From Trifolium pratense (lineage: Eukaryota; Streptophyta; Magnoliopsida; Fabales; Fabaceae), in contig NC_060059.1 in assembly GCF_020283565.1 (NCBI RefSeq), positions 15,135,501 through 15,199,500 of the forward strand: 64,000 nucleotides of DNA. Reading direction: 5' to 3'. Below are positions 33,161-43,938 of this stretch, piece after piece (the first letter of the stretch is position 1; each line of letters starts with the position of its first letter). The notes under the pieces are model-generated. The model ran no database searches, had not been told where the DNA came from, and saw nothing but the letters and a program-made list of their open reading frames with translations. The position numbers and the translations under genes are program-made.

Positions 33161-33483
33161 ATATAGCTGCGAAATTGCTAGGGAACGTGTAGCTAGAGAT
33201 TTATTGCGAAATTGATGTGACAATATCCTAGCGATTTAGTTATGAAACACAAACTTTTGAACATTATTTAACTAGGTATTAATTGGGAACTAACTAAGAT
33301 TCTCTTTATATTAGTTTCAAATTAACTAGCAAATTTTTTGATAGATGATATGCCGCCCAATCCATGCTACGACTTATAAGACAGCTAATTCACAACAAAT
33401 CTGTAGTAACTCTGTTTTACTAGAGATTAGCTACGAATTAGCCACAAAATAAGTCGCAGCAAATCTGGTATTTTCTTGTAGTG
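33161..33483 (-). mobile_element. CACTA (En/Spm-like) element terminus
   Basis: The segment ends TATTTTCTTGTAGTG, whose complement CACTACAAGAAAAT is the standard plant CACTA end. Subterminal motifs such as ATTTATTGCGAAATT and TAGAGATTAGC are repeated. A related end in reverse orientation is at 40046-40330. The opposite end of this element was not found in the window. Confidence 0.65.
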
Positions 33484-34149
33484 TTAGGTCTCTCTTTCAC
33501 AACATGTGCATGGTTGCCAACATTGATTGAAGTTTAACCAATGCCTTCTTTTTTGGTCACTAGACAAAATGCCTTAATAGACTAGAATTTAAGTCACCTG
33601 AATATATATTGTCAAAAAAAAAAAAGTCACCGGAATATATATATATAAAATATATAGTGTTTAATAATCTGTTTTAAAATGAAAATGAGTATAGAACTAT
33701 ACATATAAATACTCTGAACAAAACCAAAATTTAACATGTAGTGATCAGAAGCCCCACTGTTGTATTCACCAATGGCTTGGGTTGATGATAACTACGATTA
33801 AATTAGTTAAAATTTGCCTTTACCAAAAAAAAAATAAAAAATAAAATAGTTAAAATTTGCTTACATTTGAGTTTACAAATTTTTTTTTTTACTAGAAGAA
33901 TTTTTGTAATCCTTATGAATTTTTTTTTTTTGAACAATCCTTATGAAAATTAATATTAAACACCTTATTCTAAACTGGAAAGACTATTATGGAAGTCGGG
34001 GAACTAACGACTTCATGACACCAATTTTACAAGTCCTTTTGGTTACGGGTGATTGCTTTTCTAAGTGATTACAACAATGCCATAGCAAAAGGGGAATAAC
34101 TTGCATGTGATATCCAAACATTATGTTCATGTATCATGGAAGGCGCCTC
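33484..34149. repeat. Downstream spacer shared with copy 5
   Basis: GTTGATGATAACTA...TTACATTTGAGTTTACAAA...CTAGAAGAATTTTTGTAA is shared with 39950-40040 downstream of copy 5, marking a duplicated flank. No gene is seen. Confidence 0.5.
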
Positions 34150-34640
34150 TATGCAGAGATGGCTGTCTCTAAACATTATTGATGGTGCTGCGAATTGGAT
34201 GATACTCGAAGTGCAGGTTGTGGTGGTCTGCTTCGTGATGAACATGGTTGCCGGATTAATAGCATTGAAAAAAATATTACGTGTCACAATGACATATATG
34301 GCAAAACTAATTTAGGGAGTTATGTATGGCAGCGAGACAACATGAAATTTTGAAACCGGAGAATCAAGATCCAGTTGTGATTGTCCAAAGTTTGTGCGAT
34401 GGAAAAATTGGAAGTGCCAATGGTTGGAACATTTTGACGAAGATTAAGGCATAAAACATTGCTCGCTTTGGAGTGGGAGATTAGAATAATTTTTGTTTAC
34501 CAAGAAGTGAATAAATTTGCGGATATCCTTGTTAATATGGAGAAATTCTTAGGTGAAATGGTTAGGTGATGACTCACCTAAGAATTTCTGTTGGATATGA
34601 GTTTAATTTGTGCACCAGTTTTTACAATTACCTCCCAAAT
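34150..34640 (+). pseudogene. RNase H-like domain relic (LINE/RVT_3 type)
   Basis: In shifting plus-strand frames this reads DDTRSAGCGGLLRDEHG, near 34201-34255, the start of a plant RNase H-like domain (DGA...GGLxRD). Later it reads FVYQEVNKFADILVNM near 34492-34542, matching the domain's C-terminal REANxxADxLA motif. Stops and frameshifts intervene. Probably the tail of an old LINE or an RNase H-like gene. Confidence 0.55.
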
Positions 34641-35225
34641 AAGTGGTTCAGGATGTAGCTGACGACATTAGGGATGTATCTACAATCTACACCTTGATGA
34701 GTTGCTTTGTAATTTATTTAGAATTTTTCTCTTCCCATCTTCCGTGTTTCTTTTTTATCCCCTATTTTTTCATTTTTCTTTTTGGTAAAAACTTCGAAAC
34801 GTGTTTTTCGAAAAAAAATTTAGTTCAAATTCGGGAAAAATTAGAAAAATACATTCCAATTTTTTTCCAAGACAAATAAAAAACCTTTTTTTATGGCTCG
34901 TAACAAAAAAAAAAAGGCCTTTTTATTGCTTGAGTTGTTTTTTAGTCTCAGGGTTGGTTTTAATTAGAGTGTAATTTGATATTTCATGATCTATGTTCTT
35001 TTTTTAAAAAAAAATCGGCATCCGACCTAAGGACCAACTAATTCAAGAGACCAATCGATCTCACCAATCACTTATGTGGTCCTATCAAATCCGGAATTTT
35101 TTAGCCCTATATAGAATAACTCACTAAGAGGGAATTAAACATGAGATGAGACCTTGAGAGGAGAACACTCCAAGTTTTCAAGTCAATACCGATGTACCAA
35201 CATGATCTTGCTCACAAAGTGGCAC
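34641..35225. other. Spacer before truncated copia element
   Basis: AT-rich with poly-T and poly-A runs; no gene was recognised. The boundary with the copia homology is between about 35215 and 35235. Confidence 0.4.
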
Positions 35226-37019
35226 AAAGAGTGGGATTGGAAAACGAGTAATAAGGACTACAACTTCTTTCTACAATTTGAAGAAGATGATGTGGAACCA
35301 GAGGAATCAAGAGAAGATCTTGCTACTCCGCCGGCTTCACCAACCCCGAGTTCTGAAGAAGGAGAAAGCTCAAGTGAAAAGACTCCTCACTTTAGAAGTT
35401 TGCAAGAGATTTACGAGGTAACCGAAAATCAAGACAATCTTACTCTTTTTTGTCTATTTGCGGATTGCGAGCCCATGAACTTCCAAGAAGCATTCGAGAA
35501 GAAGACTTGGAGAACTGTCATGGACGAAGAGATCAAGGCGATAAAGAAGAATGAAACATGGGAGTTGGTCTTACTTCCAAAAGGGCACAAGGCGATTGGT
35601 GTGAAGTGGGTGTATAAAGCAAAGAAAAACTCCAAAGGAGAAGTTGAAAGATACAAGGCAAGATTGGTGGCAAAAGGATACAGTCAAAGAGCCGGCATCG
35701 ACTATGACGAGGTATTCGCTCCAGTTGCTCGATTAGAAACTGTTAGACTAATCATTTCATTGGCAGCTCAAAACAAGTGGAAGATACATCAAATGGATGT
35801 CAAGTCAGCCTTCTTAAATGGGGTCCTTGACGAAGAAGTCTACATTGAGCAACCACAAGGCTACGAAGTCAAGGGAGAAGAAGAAAAAGTCTTGAAGCTA
35901 AAGAAGGCACTCTACGGGTTGAAACAGGCCCCAAGAGCTTGGAATGCTCGAATTGACAAGTATTTCCAAGATAAGAACTTCATCAAATGCCCATATGAGC
36001 ACGCACTCTATATCAAAGCGCAAGGCGGAGATATTTTGATTGTGTGCTTATATGTAGATGACTTGATCTTCACGGGGAACAATCCAGCCATGTTTGAAGA
36101 GTTCAAGAAAGAGATGACAAAGGAGTTCGAGATGACCGACATTGGATTAATGTCTTACTACCTCGGCATTGAAGTGAAACAAGAGGATCATGGAATCCTA
36201 ATCACTCAGGAAGGTTACGCTAAGGAGGTACTCAAGAAGTTCAAGATGGATGATGCAAACCCAGTTAGCACGCCAATGGAATGTGGAATCAAGCTATCAA
36301 AGCACGAGGAAGGTGAAACAGTGGATCCATCACTCTTTAAGAGCTTGGTTGGAAGCTTACGATATTTAACATGCACGAGGCCTGACATCTTGTATGCGGT
36401 CGGAGTTGTAAGTCGATACATGGAGCATCCAACAACAACTCATCTGAAGGCGGCAAAGAGGATTCTTCGCTACATCAAAGGTACAACAAACTTAGGCTTG
36501 TACTACTCTATTTCTGATGATTACAAGCTCGTTGGATATAGCGATAGTGATTGGGGAGGAGACGTGGATGACCGAAAAAGCACAAGCGGCTTTGTTTTCT
36601 ACATTGGAAACACAGCTTTCACATGGATGTCAAAGAAACAATCGATTGTCACTCTTTCCACATGTGAGGCAGAGTATGTGGCGGCCACTTCATGTGTTTG
36701 TCATGCAATCTGGTTGAGAAACCTGTTAAAGGAGTTAAGTCTGCCGCAAAAGGAGCCGACCAAGATATTCGTGGACAACAAGTCAGCAATAGCTTTGGCA
36801 AAGAACCCAGTCTTCCATGATCGAAGTAAGCACATTGACACACGCTACCACTATATTAGAGAGTGTGTTTCTAACAATGATGTGAAGTTGGAGTACGTGA
36901 AGACAGATGACCAAGTAGCTGATATCTTCACCAAACCTCTCAAGCGTGAACACTTTGTCAAATTAAGATATTTACTTGGAGTAGCAAAATCAAGTTTAAG
37001 GGGGGTGTTGAATATGTAA
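35226..37019 (+). pseudogene. 5'-truncated Ty1/copia pol (RT and RNase H)
   Basis: Open through about 600 codons but lacking gag, protease and integrase. Copia homology starts near EWDWKTSNKDYNF and proceeds through the RT N-terminal FEKKTWRTVMDEEIKAI, KWVYKAKKN, KARLVAKGYSQ, QMDVKSAFLNG, LYGLKQAPRAW, YVDDLIFTGN (codon for Y at 36051) and RNase H (DSDWGGDVDDRKSTSG, VDNKSAIALAKNP, KHIDTRYHYIRE, VADIFTKPL). RT and RNase H catalytic motifs are intact. The upstream in-frame extension (35154-35225) does not look like copia. The nearest plausible start is not a real gag start, so the element is defective. A different lineage from the element at 9594. Confidence 0.88.
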
Positions 37020-37391
37020 ATTGATTTTGGGTTTGTTTTGGGCCTTAGGAATTTTAAGCCCAAACTTAGTAATAAGTAGTAAGTCTAAAGAATGTTCTAG
37101 AGATATGTAGAAATAACTAGTAGAAGTTATAATATGTAGTAGTAGAGAGAAGTGTGTAGAACTCTCTCATAGAATTATGTAGAACTCTCTCTTAGAAGCA
37201 TGTAGAAGAGTCTCTAGGAGTATGTAGAACTCTCCCTTGAAGACTATAAATAGGGGAGAGGTAGTCATTTGTAAACCAAGCCAAAAATTACAAACACTCA
37301 ATAATATAAGTAGCATTCCCTTCCAACAAGTTTCATATCCTCTCTCAAATATTTAAACACATTCTCCACCTATTAAAGCTTCCTTCCAACA
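37006..37391 (+). repeat. 3' LTR of truncated copia element
   Basis: Follows the polypurine tract TTTAAGGGGGG and runs from TGTTG to CAACA (386 bp). It has internal direct repeats of ATGTAGAACTCTC (37153-37235) and a TATA box TATAAATA at 37245-37252. No 5' LTR is present, so no target duplication can be assigned. Confidence 0.85.
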
Positions 37392-38256
37392 GATCTATGT
37401 TAGTTGCAATGTTGAGCGTTTGCCTGCAATATTCCTTTCCTATAAAGATTATCTTTCAGATTCGCTAGAAAACGCCAAGCAAAGACTGCTATTTTCAACC
37501 CGCCTCCATGCCATCTTCCTCCTCTCTACTAGTCTTATAGGCTTGTTTGATTGAAAAAGACTCTAAATGAGTGATCCTCTAAAATTAATAATTGTTAGAA
37601 ACATTATTCTACAAAATAACAATATGTAACAGAGAACAATAACCCGCCAAGAATTCCTCTCCTCTCATATAAACAAGGATCTTCTCCAACTCCAGCCGCC
37701 CTTTCCCCATCGCAACCCCTGTGACATAACTCCGCCACTATTCCAATTCCAAAAATAAATCTGGTAAGCAAGTAAAATGCTCTATCAAAATGTGTCACGA
37801 TTTTATGCGAGTCTTATCACTTGTCTAAAAAAATTGGTTTGATTGCAATTTTATTTTACCATTTTGCAAAATTTGTCCTCTTAGTTTAAAATTTGTCAAT
37901 TTTGATTTCTCCATCAAATATTTAATCTAAAATACGGTGACATGAAATGTTTTGAATAAATTATTAAGGGAATTTTCTTAGAATTTTATCGATCTTCTTC
38001 TTTTTTTTTTTTTCAAGAAATATTGATCTTTTTCTATTGTTAGACTTAGACCCAGATATAATCAAATCATGGCATTTAAAATATATTAAAATAGACCCAG
38101 ATTTCTAAATAAATTAGTAGTGGACATCTGGAACCAAAATTAATTACAAAGAGATTTTTGTTTACAAATTAAAGAGATTTTGTTTTGCTACAAATGAAGA
38201 GATTTCTTCAACATTAAGTCTTAAAAAAAAAAATCATTTGACCCTGAAAAACATAG
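37392..38256. repeat. Upstream region of copy 5, paralogous to that of copy 3
   Basis: CTACTAGTCTTATAGGCTTG ... through CCAAGAATTCCTC and beyond matches 22874-24500 minus the Tourist-like element. The empty site TAA is at 37564-37566. No gene is seen. Confidence 0.65.
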
Positions 38257-38264
38257 TATAAATA
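38257..38264 (+). promoter_or_regulatory. TATA box of F-box copy 5
   Basis: TATAAATA, 62 bp before the ATG at 38319; same context and leader as copy 4. Confidence 0.65.
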
Positions 38265-38318
38265 AATGCTCCAAGCTTCCAACCAATAAACCTCTTGGTA
38301 AGTTAAAGTTGAAGAAGA

Positions 38319-39551
38319 ATGGCAGCGTTTGAGGACCTGCCGGAAGGTTGCATTTCCACCATACTCTCTCGCACCACTCCGCTTGATGCTGGAAGGCTCT
38401 CCCTCATTTCCAAGACTTTCCATTCTGCCGCCGATTCCAATGCTGTTTGGGATCAATTTCTTCCTTCCGATACCAATTTCATTGACTCTATCATCTCACA
38501 ATCTCCTTCACTTGCCAACATTCCAACCAAAAAGGCTCTCTATCTCGCTCTATCCGATCGACCTATCATCATTGACAACGGTAAAAAGGTATTCTTCTTT
38601 CTAATGGCTGATTTTTCGAATGTTAGGGTTTATCATTGATTTGATTGTTGTATAAAATGCTAATATATATTGGATAATTTTGAATATATAGAGCTTTCAA
38701 TTAGATAGAAAGAGTGGAAAAAAGTGTATCATGCTTGCTGCTAGATCTCTCTCCATTGTTTGGGGTGATGATGAGCGCTATTGGAACTGGATTGCTTTGC
38801 CTGATTCTAGGTTTGCTAGCTCTTAACTTTTCAAATTGCTTTATTTAATTTTGTTCATTATAACGTAATTTACTGAGAGGTAATAACCAGGTAACATGTC
38901 ATCATTAACTTAATTGGATATCTTGTTATGAAACACAGATTCTGACATAGACACAGACATGCGAATGACACTGTTAATTTAAAATACATAGGAAACCGGC
39001 ACCGCTTCATATATGTGATCATTTTCAACCTTTTGTCAGTTCATCCACTCTTATCTTTTTATGAACAAATTTTGGACAGGTTCCCCGAAGTTGCTAAGCT
39101 TAATCATGTGTGGTGGCTTGAAATTCGTGGGATGATTAACACTCTTGCCTTGTCCCCAAATACTCGGTATGGGGCTTATCTTGTGTTCAAGATGATTGAT
39201 GCTCATGGATTTAAGCACCTTCCTGTGGACTTATCTGTTGATGTCGAAGGTAGCAATCGCAGCACTAAAATTGTCTGTTTGGATCCAAACGTGGAACCTA
39301 TGTGGCACATGTCAGGAAGACGGAACCGTCGTTGGAACCGTCATAATAGTAGGTTGCAGGACAGGGTTGTAGGATTGCCACGTCCCAATATAAGAAGTGA
39401 TGAGTGGTTAGAGATTGAGATGGGAGAATTCTTCAATTCAGGCCTTGAACATGACCAAGTCCACATGAGTGTTATCGAGACAAAGGCTGGTGAGTTGAAG
39501 TTAAATTTCTTTGTTGAAGGAATAGAAATTAGGCCCAAGGAAGAAGGTTAA
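38319..39551 (+). CDS. F-box protein PP2-B10-like, copy 5 (three exons)
   Basis: Exons are 38319-38588, 38692-38810 and 39080-39551, 861 bp, 286 aa. Exon 1: F-box [20 protein letters not shown] ... [14 protein letters not shown]. Exon 2: [20 protein letters not shown]. Exon 3: [20 protein letters not shown], a basic linker [32 protein letters not shown] and the full C-terminus [11 protein letters not shown]. The most compact copy: introns are only 103 and 269 bp, lacking the transposon debris that fills the introns of copies 1, 2, 4 and 6. Same expected role in an SCF complex. This is the best reference for the ancestral coding structure in this cluster. Confidence 0.9.
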
Positions 39552-40045
39552 ACAACATTCACCAAACTATAAAAAACCATAAGCTACAGCTTCCCCTGCC
39601 GGAAGGAACTTTTCAAGAGAGATATATTGTTCCAAATTGTCTCTTGACAAAGTGTATGAATAAATAATATTGCCTATTATAACTTGTGTTTTGGATGTTT
39701 CGTGTATATTTTAATGCAAATATTTATTTGCTGCCATTTTTTGATATGGGAAGGGAACTTCAACTATGAATGCTAGGTACTTGATCTTATATGATTCGCA
39801 TTAGTTAGCTCTTTCTTTCATCCCGGAGTCCATTTGCTCCGAGGAAAGGAAGGAGTAATAAGGTTACCGGAAAATAGATAAAATGATATTTTAATAATAG
39901 GGAAATGATGTTTATCACGCCTTCTGTTGTATTTTACCAAGCTCGTTGATGATAACTATGATGAAATTTGTTTACATTTGAATTTACAAAGTATAAATTA
40001 TTTTTCCTTTTATTCGAATCTAGAAGAATTTTTGTAAATCCCTCC
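39552..40045. other. 3' flank of F-box copy 5
   Basis: The probable 3' UTR (ACAACATTCACCAAACTAT...) is followed by a spacer shared with the region downstream of copy 4. No gene is seen. Confidence 0.5.
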
Positions 40046-40330
40046 CACTACAAAAAATTCTGGAGTTAGCCACAGATTTGTTGTGAATTAGTTGTCGTAT
40101 AGGTCCTAACATGGATTGGGCGGCAAATCACCTAGTAAAATATTTTCTAGCTAACTTGCAACTAATATATAGAAAATCCTAGCTATAATTCCCAACTAAT
40201 TCATAGTTAAATATTGTTGAAATCTTTATGTTTCCTAACTAAATTTCTAGGATATTGTCACAACGATTTCGCAATAAATCTCTAGCTACATATTCCTAGC
40301 GATTTCGCAGCCAAATTCAAGTTTTTTTTT
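40046..40330 (+). mobile_element. CACTA element terminus (relic)
   Basis: Starts CACTACAAAAAATTC and continues with sequence that is the reverse complement of 33161-33483 in order (ATTGGGCGGCAAATCA, TAGGATATTGTCACA, CGATTTCGCA). Only the terminal about 285 bp is present. Confidence 0.65.
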
Positions 40331-40670
40331 TTATAAATAATTTATAAATATAAAATGTCAATTATGAAGCCATGCCCAAAACCAAGAAAATTATAAATTA
40401 ATTATCATTCATTAAAAAATCGAAAAAAGTTAAATTAAATTTGCATGATATACACTCATTACATCTTATTATTGGCAAATATGCATCTTATACTTAAAGA
40501 TATCTTATGTCTTAATATACCACTATAATCCTAGAGGAAATATTTAATTTAAAATACTAATTAAAGCTTCAATCCAAGAGATACAGTGGTTTTTATTCCT
40601 AAAATCAAATACAAAATGAGAAAGCAATGTTTTTGACATAAACATAAGAATGTACCTGTGCTTGAGTAAA

Positions 40671-41217
40671 TAGGAATGACAATCGGTAGGGTACTATAGT
40701 ACCCATCCACATACCCGCAGTTTGAAAAAATACTCGTACCCATCCCCATATCCGTGTGGGTAAAAAACTTTGTCTCCGTCCCCATACCCTATGGGTACCT
40801 AAGTACCCATATCCGTACCCGTTACCCGCAGTTTTGCTAAAAATAAATTGATCGATTATAAAATATCATATTGTTTTAATATAATTACTTTTTTTTTTAA
40901 GATTTTAATGTTGACTCATGAAAATTATAAACAAAAAATTTATCAACCTCATGTTAAAGTTCATTTCTTTGGTGACATATTCACATTGTGTTTGTATTAT
41001 ATTATAAATAAACATTTTTATTAAAAATGTCTAATAATTTAATAGTTGTTATATTTTTTAAAATTGGTATAAATATGTTATTATATAAAAATAAATACAA
41101 AATAAATAAATATATATTATGTGGGTATGGGGCGGAGTGGGTACTAAGGTACCCGTACCCGCACCCATACCCGTTTCATTTTTGTGGGTAATTACCCATA
41201 CTCGTACTCGTACCCAA
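40671..41217. mobile_element. hAT-like GTACC-rich element, second copy
   Basis: Starts TAGGAATGACAATCGGTAG and follows the 3506-4127 element in order (CCCTATGGGTACCTA, AATAAATTGATCGATTATAA, TACCCGCACCCATACCCG), but its right terminus is missing after CGTACCCAAG. Confidence 0.65.
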
Positions 41218-41704
41218 GATAAAAGTGCTTCTTTGTCTTGTACATAGTTGACTTAATGAAATAAGTACTTTTGCATTTATTCTTGTTCATGAGGAGAATG
41301 TTGCGTTTAAACCAGAGATCATTCTCAGACTGATCATGAAGCTTCTCTTTTTGCCAAAGCATAATGAATATCATTGATATTAGAAGCTTAATTGTTCCTA
41401 GCTAATTAAAACACTCAAGAGCACTTGTTAGATAACAATGAGATCAGAATTACATTTAAAATATAATTAAGATGTTTGTTATCTTTAAAACATCAAATTG
41501 GAATTTTGCCTCAACAACTCTCTCTTACTTCCAAACCACCATCGAAACTCATTTCTTCAACCTCACAAGAACCCAAACTTTAACCAAATTGACAGATTTT
41601 TGTTTATTACAAATTAAAGAGATGTTCTTTTTTTTCGTGAGCTTATCTCAGTTGGTAGGGATATTGGACCAAACTTTTTTGGCATATGTTTGTTACATGT
41701 TTTA
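41218..41704. other. Spacer with SINE head fragment
   Basis: AT-rich; no gene is seen. At 41637-41668, GTGAGCTTATCTCAGTTGGTAGGGATATTG matches, in plus orientation, the tRNA-like head of the SINE found on the minus strand at 43417-43539. Confidence 0.45.
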
Positions 41705-41777
41705 AAAATAATCAGAAGCTAAAAATAATCAGAAAATAGCTAAAATTGGGAAGCTACTAAGAGTAGCTTATGAAATA

Positions 41778-43037
41778 CTCCCTCCGGACCTATATATTGT
41801 AAGTTTAATTTGCAACCTAAGAGGGGGGGTGAATTAGGTATGATGACTTTTATTGGTTATTTTTGAGATGTTATGGTAAATTTATTTTTCTCGAAGGTTT
41901 AGATGAAAAATATGAATAAAAGTGCAGAAAAATAAAGAGTGCAGGGAAGAAAAGAAAGACACAGAAAACTTATAGTGGTTCCCCTATCGGTACGTCCACT
42001 CCCTTCACACCCTGTGAAGGAATTCACTATGTCAGAATCCTTGTTACAAGACAGCCTAATCCCAAGGCTTCCCTAACAATATCCCACAAAACAACACAAA
42101 GAGAAAACACTCACTTTCTCTCAAACACACTTGTTTCCACAAACCAGGAAAACAAGCAACAATACAGAGTTACAGAATTTGATTACAAGTTTGAGTATAA
42201 GAGAATTTTGATATAACAAAATTCTAACAATATAACAATCAGTATTATTAAACTCTAAGTGCTCAGGAAACTTTTAAAGAGTTTTTTGAAAGTTTTGATC
42301 AGAGAATTGTTATAATAATGATAATGAAAATGATGAGTAAGTTTCAAGAAAATTCTGATTGAATTTATATTGAATAAAGACACTTCTTAGCAAATAATAT
42401 GACAATGTTTTGAAAGGATATAATTATGAAGAGGTGTGTTTTTACGTATCAGAATTTTTCAAAAAAACAGAGGTAAATCGATTTACCAAAAGAGGGAAAT
42501 CGATTTCTCCTGTTATAACGTTAAAAAATTTCCAATTTACACTTAGGTAAATCGATTTCCTATATGGGTAAATCGATTTACCCTGTTGGTTTTCAGAAAG
42601 TTCATAAACGACAGAGTGTATGTAAATCGATTTCCATAGTTAAAAACTTGAAAATTTTCTAAGTTAAAAAATACTTAAGATTGAAAAGGTGTATCATTGT
42701 TATAACAACTTTTAACTTATTTAAATGAAAGTTTATGAGCACCTAAAGCTTATAACAATGAATTATATATATTGTACCTATGAAAATTCTTCATGAACTT
42801 GATCGCCATCTTCAATCTTGAACACTTGATCATGACCAATATTTTTCTTCTTTTCGCATGTTTGTCGTCATCAAAATAACTTCACTTTAGAAGCTTGTCT
42901 TCACATATATAAGAAAAGTTTTGATTTTTAGGTTCATTTTAAAATGGATATATCTAGACTATAATATAATCTAAATACATTCATTTTATAATTAATCTAA
43001 AAAGTCAAACTTTTCTTATATATAGGACCGGATGGAG
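41778..43037. mobile_element. Stowaway-like element of 1.26 kb with foreign cargo
   Basis: Ends CTCCCTCCGGACCTATATAT and the complement of TATATATAGGACCGGATGGAG, with TA on both sides. It is much longer than usual for Stowaway. The segment from about 41811 (GCAACCTAAGAGGGGGGGTG) to about 42900 looks inserted, since typical terminal sequence (ATATATAAGAAAAG) resumes near 42907. No coding frame is convincing. Confidence 0.65.
42470..42640. repeat. Cluster of five AAATCGATTT palindromes
   Basis: The palindrome AAATCGATTT, mostly as GTAAATCGATTT, occurs at about 42476, 42507, 42551, 42570 and 42624 inside the cargo of the Stowaway-like element, with variable spacers. Confidence 0.8.
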
Positions 43038-43416
43038 TAATAGATTTTATTAGAGGAGAGAGAAAAGAAATGTTAAAAAAAAGGTTATTTGTAATTAAAA
43101 AAAATTAGTTTTATAAGTTGTATTCAAATAAACTAAAAATTATTTTATTTTAAAAAAATGATTTTTATTATTATAAACAAACAAAAAGTAAATTCAATTT
43201 TTCTAAAAATCTCTAAAAATTAATCTCTAAGAGACCGTTTGTTACGGATTAAAAAAATAGTGATTTTGATGTAAAATAATTTAGAGATTAGTTTTTAACG
43301 ATTTTTTGAAAAGTTGAATTTACTTTGTGTTTGTTTATTATAGTAAAAATCACTTTTTTAAAATAAAATAATTTTTAGTTTGTTTGGATAGAACTTATAA
43401 AAGTGAATTTTTTTTT

Positions 43417-43539
43417 GTCAAGTAGCTTAGTGGCTAGAAAATCCACCTTAAAGGTGAATTATTGGAGTGTCCCGGGTTCGAACCCGTGCTCCTGCACATA
43501 TTGCGCGATATCCCTACCAATTGAGCTAAGCTCACAGGG
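43417..43539 (-). mobile_element. tRNA-derived SINE
   Basis: Read on the minus strand it begins TCCCTGTGAGCTTAGCTCAA, with an A box TAGCTCAATTGG (near 43530) and a B box GGGTTCGAACCC (43474-43485), then a tail ending in about nine A at 43408-43416. Flanking direct repeats ATAAAAGTGA(A)TTTTTTTT (43397-43416 and 43540-43557) are the expected variable target duplication. The plus strand also carries TAGCTTAGTGGCTAG ahead of the palindromic B box. Confidence 0.75.
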
Positions 43540-43884
43540 ATAAAAGTGATTTTTTTTAATTATAAATAACTTTCTTCTTTTAACATTTCTTTTCTTTCTC
43601 CTCTAAAAAAAATCTATTATTTATTAAGCTACTCTTAGTAGCTTCTTATTTTTAGCTGTTTTCTGATTATTTTTAGCTTCTGATTATTTTAAATATCGGT
43701 AACAAACAGATGCAAAACAATTAAAAGTGATTATTTTTATAAAAAAAATAGTTTTTTTATCTAAAATAAGCTATAACAAACCGCCTCTAAATTATTTTAC
43801 AACAAAATCACTATTTTTTTTCAATGCGTAACAAATATATGGTAAGTCTTTAAAAAAAAATCATTTAACTCTAAAAAACAATAG

Positions 43885-43892
43885 TATAAATA
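43885..43892 (+). promoter_or_regulatory. TATA box of F-box copy 6
   Basis: TATAAATA, 54 bp before the ATG at 43939; leader ends AAGTTAAAGTTGAAGAAGA like copies 3-5. Confidence 0.65.
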
Positions 43893-43938
43893 AATGGTCA
43901 AACTTATATATCTCTTTCTAAGTTAAAGTTGAAGAAGA

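Larger units (their letters stand above)
41705..43840. mobile_element. Head-to-head MITE pair with nested insertions
   Basis: 41705-41777 plus 43040-43228 is the reverse complement of 43240-43690, arranged head to head. The left copy is interrupted by a 1.26-kb Stowaway-like element (41778-43037), the right by a SINE (43417-43539). Landmarks are AGCTACTAAGAGTAGCTTA on the left and TAAGCTACTCTTAGTAGCTT on the right (43625). A single copy of the same MITE is in the copy 3 intron (25324-25965). Confidence 0.7.

Noticed and set aside
30250..33483. Complete CACTA element starting at CACTAGTGCATAATC
   Set aside because: The left end does not match the right terminus CACTACAAGAAAAT beyond CACTA, and the flanking 3-bp sequences differ.
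43417..43539. Functional tRNA gene
   Set aside because: A and B boxes are present but no acceptor stem pairing or anticodon arm of normal geometry; target duplications and an A tail show it is a SINE.
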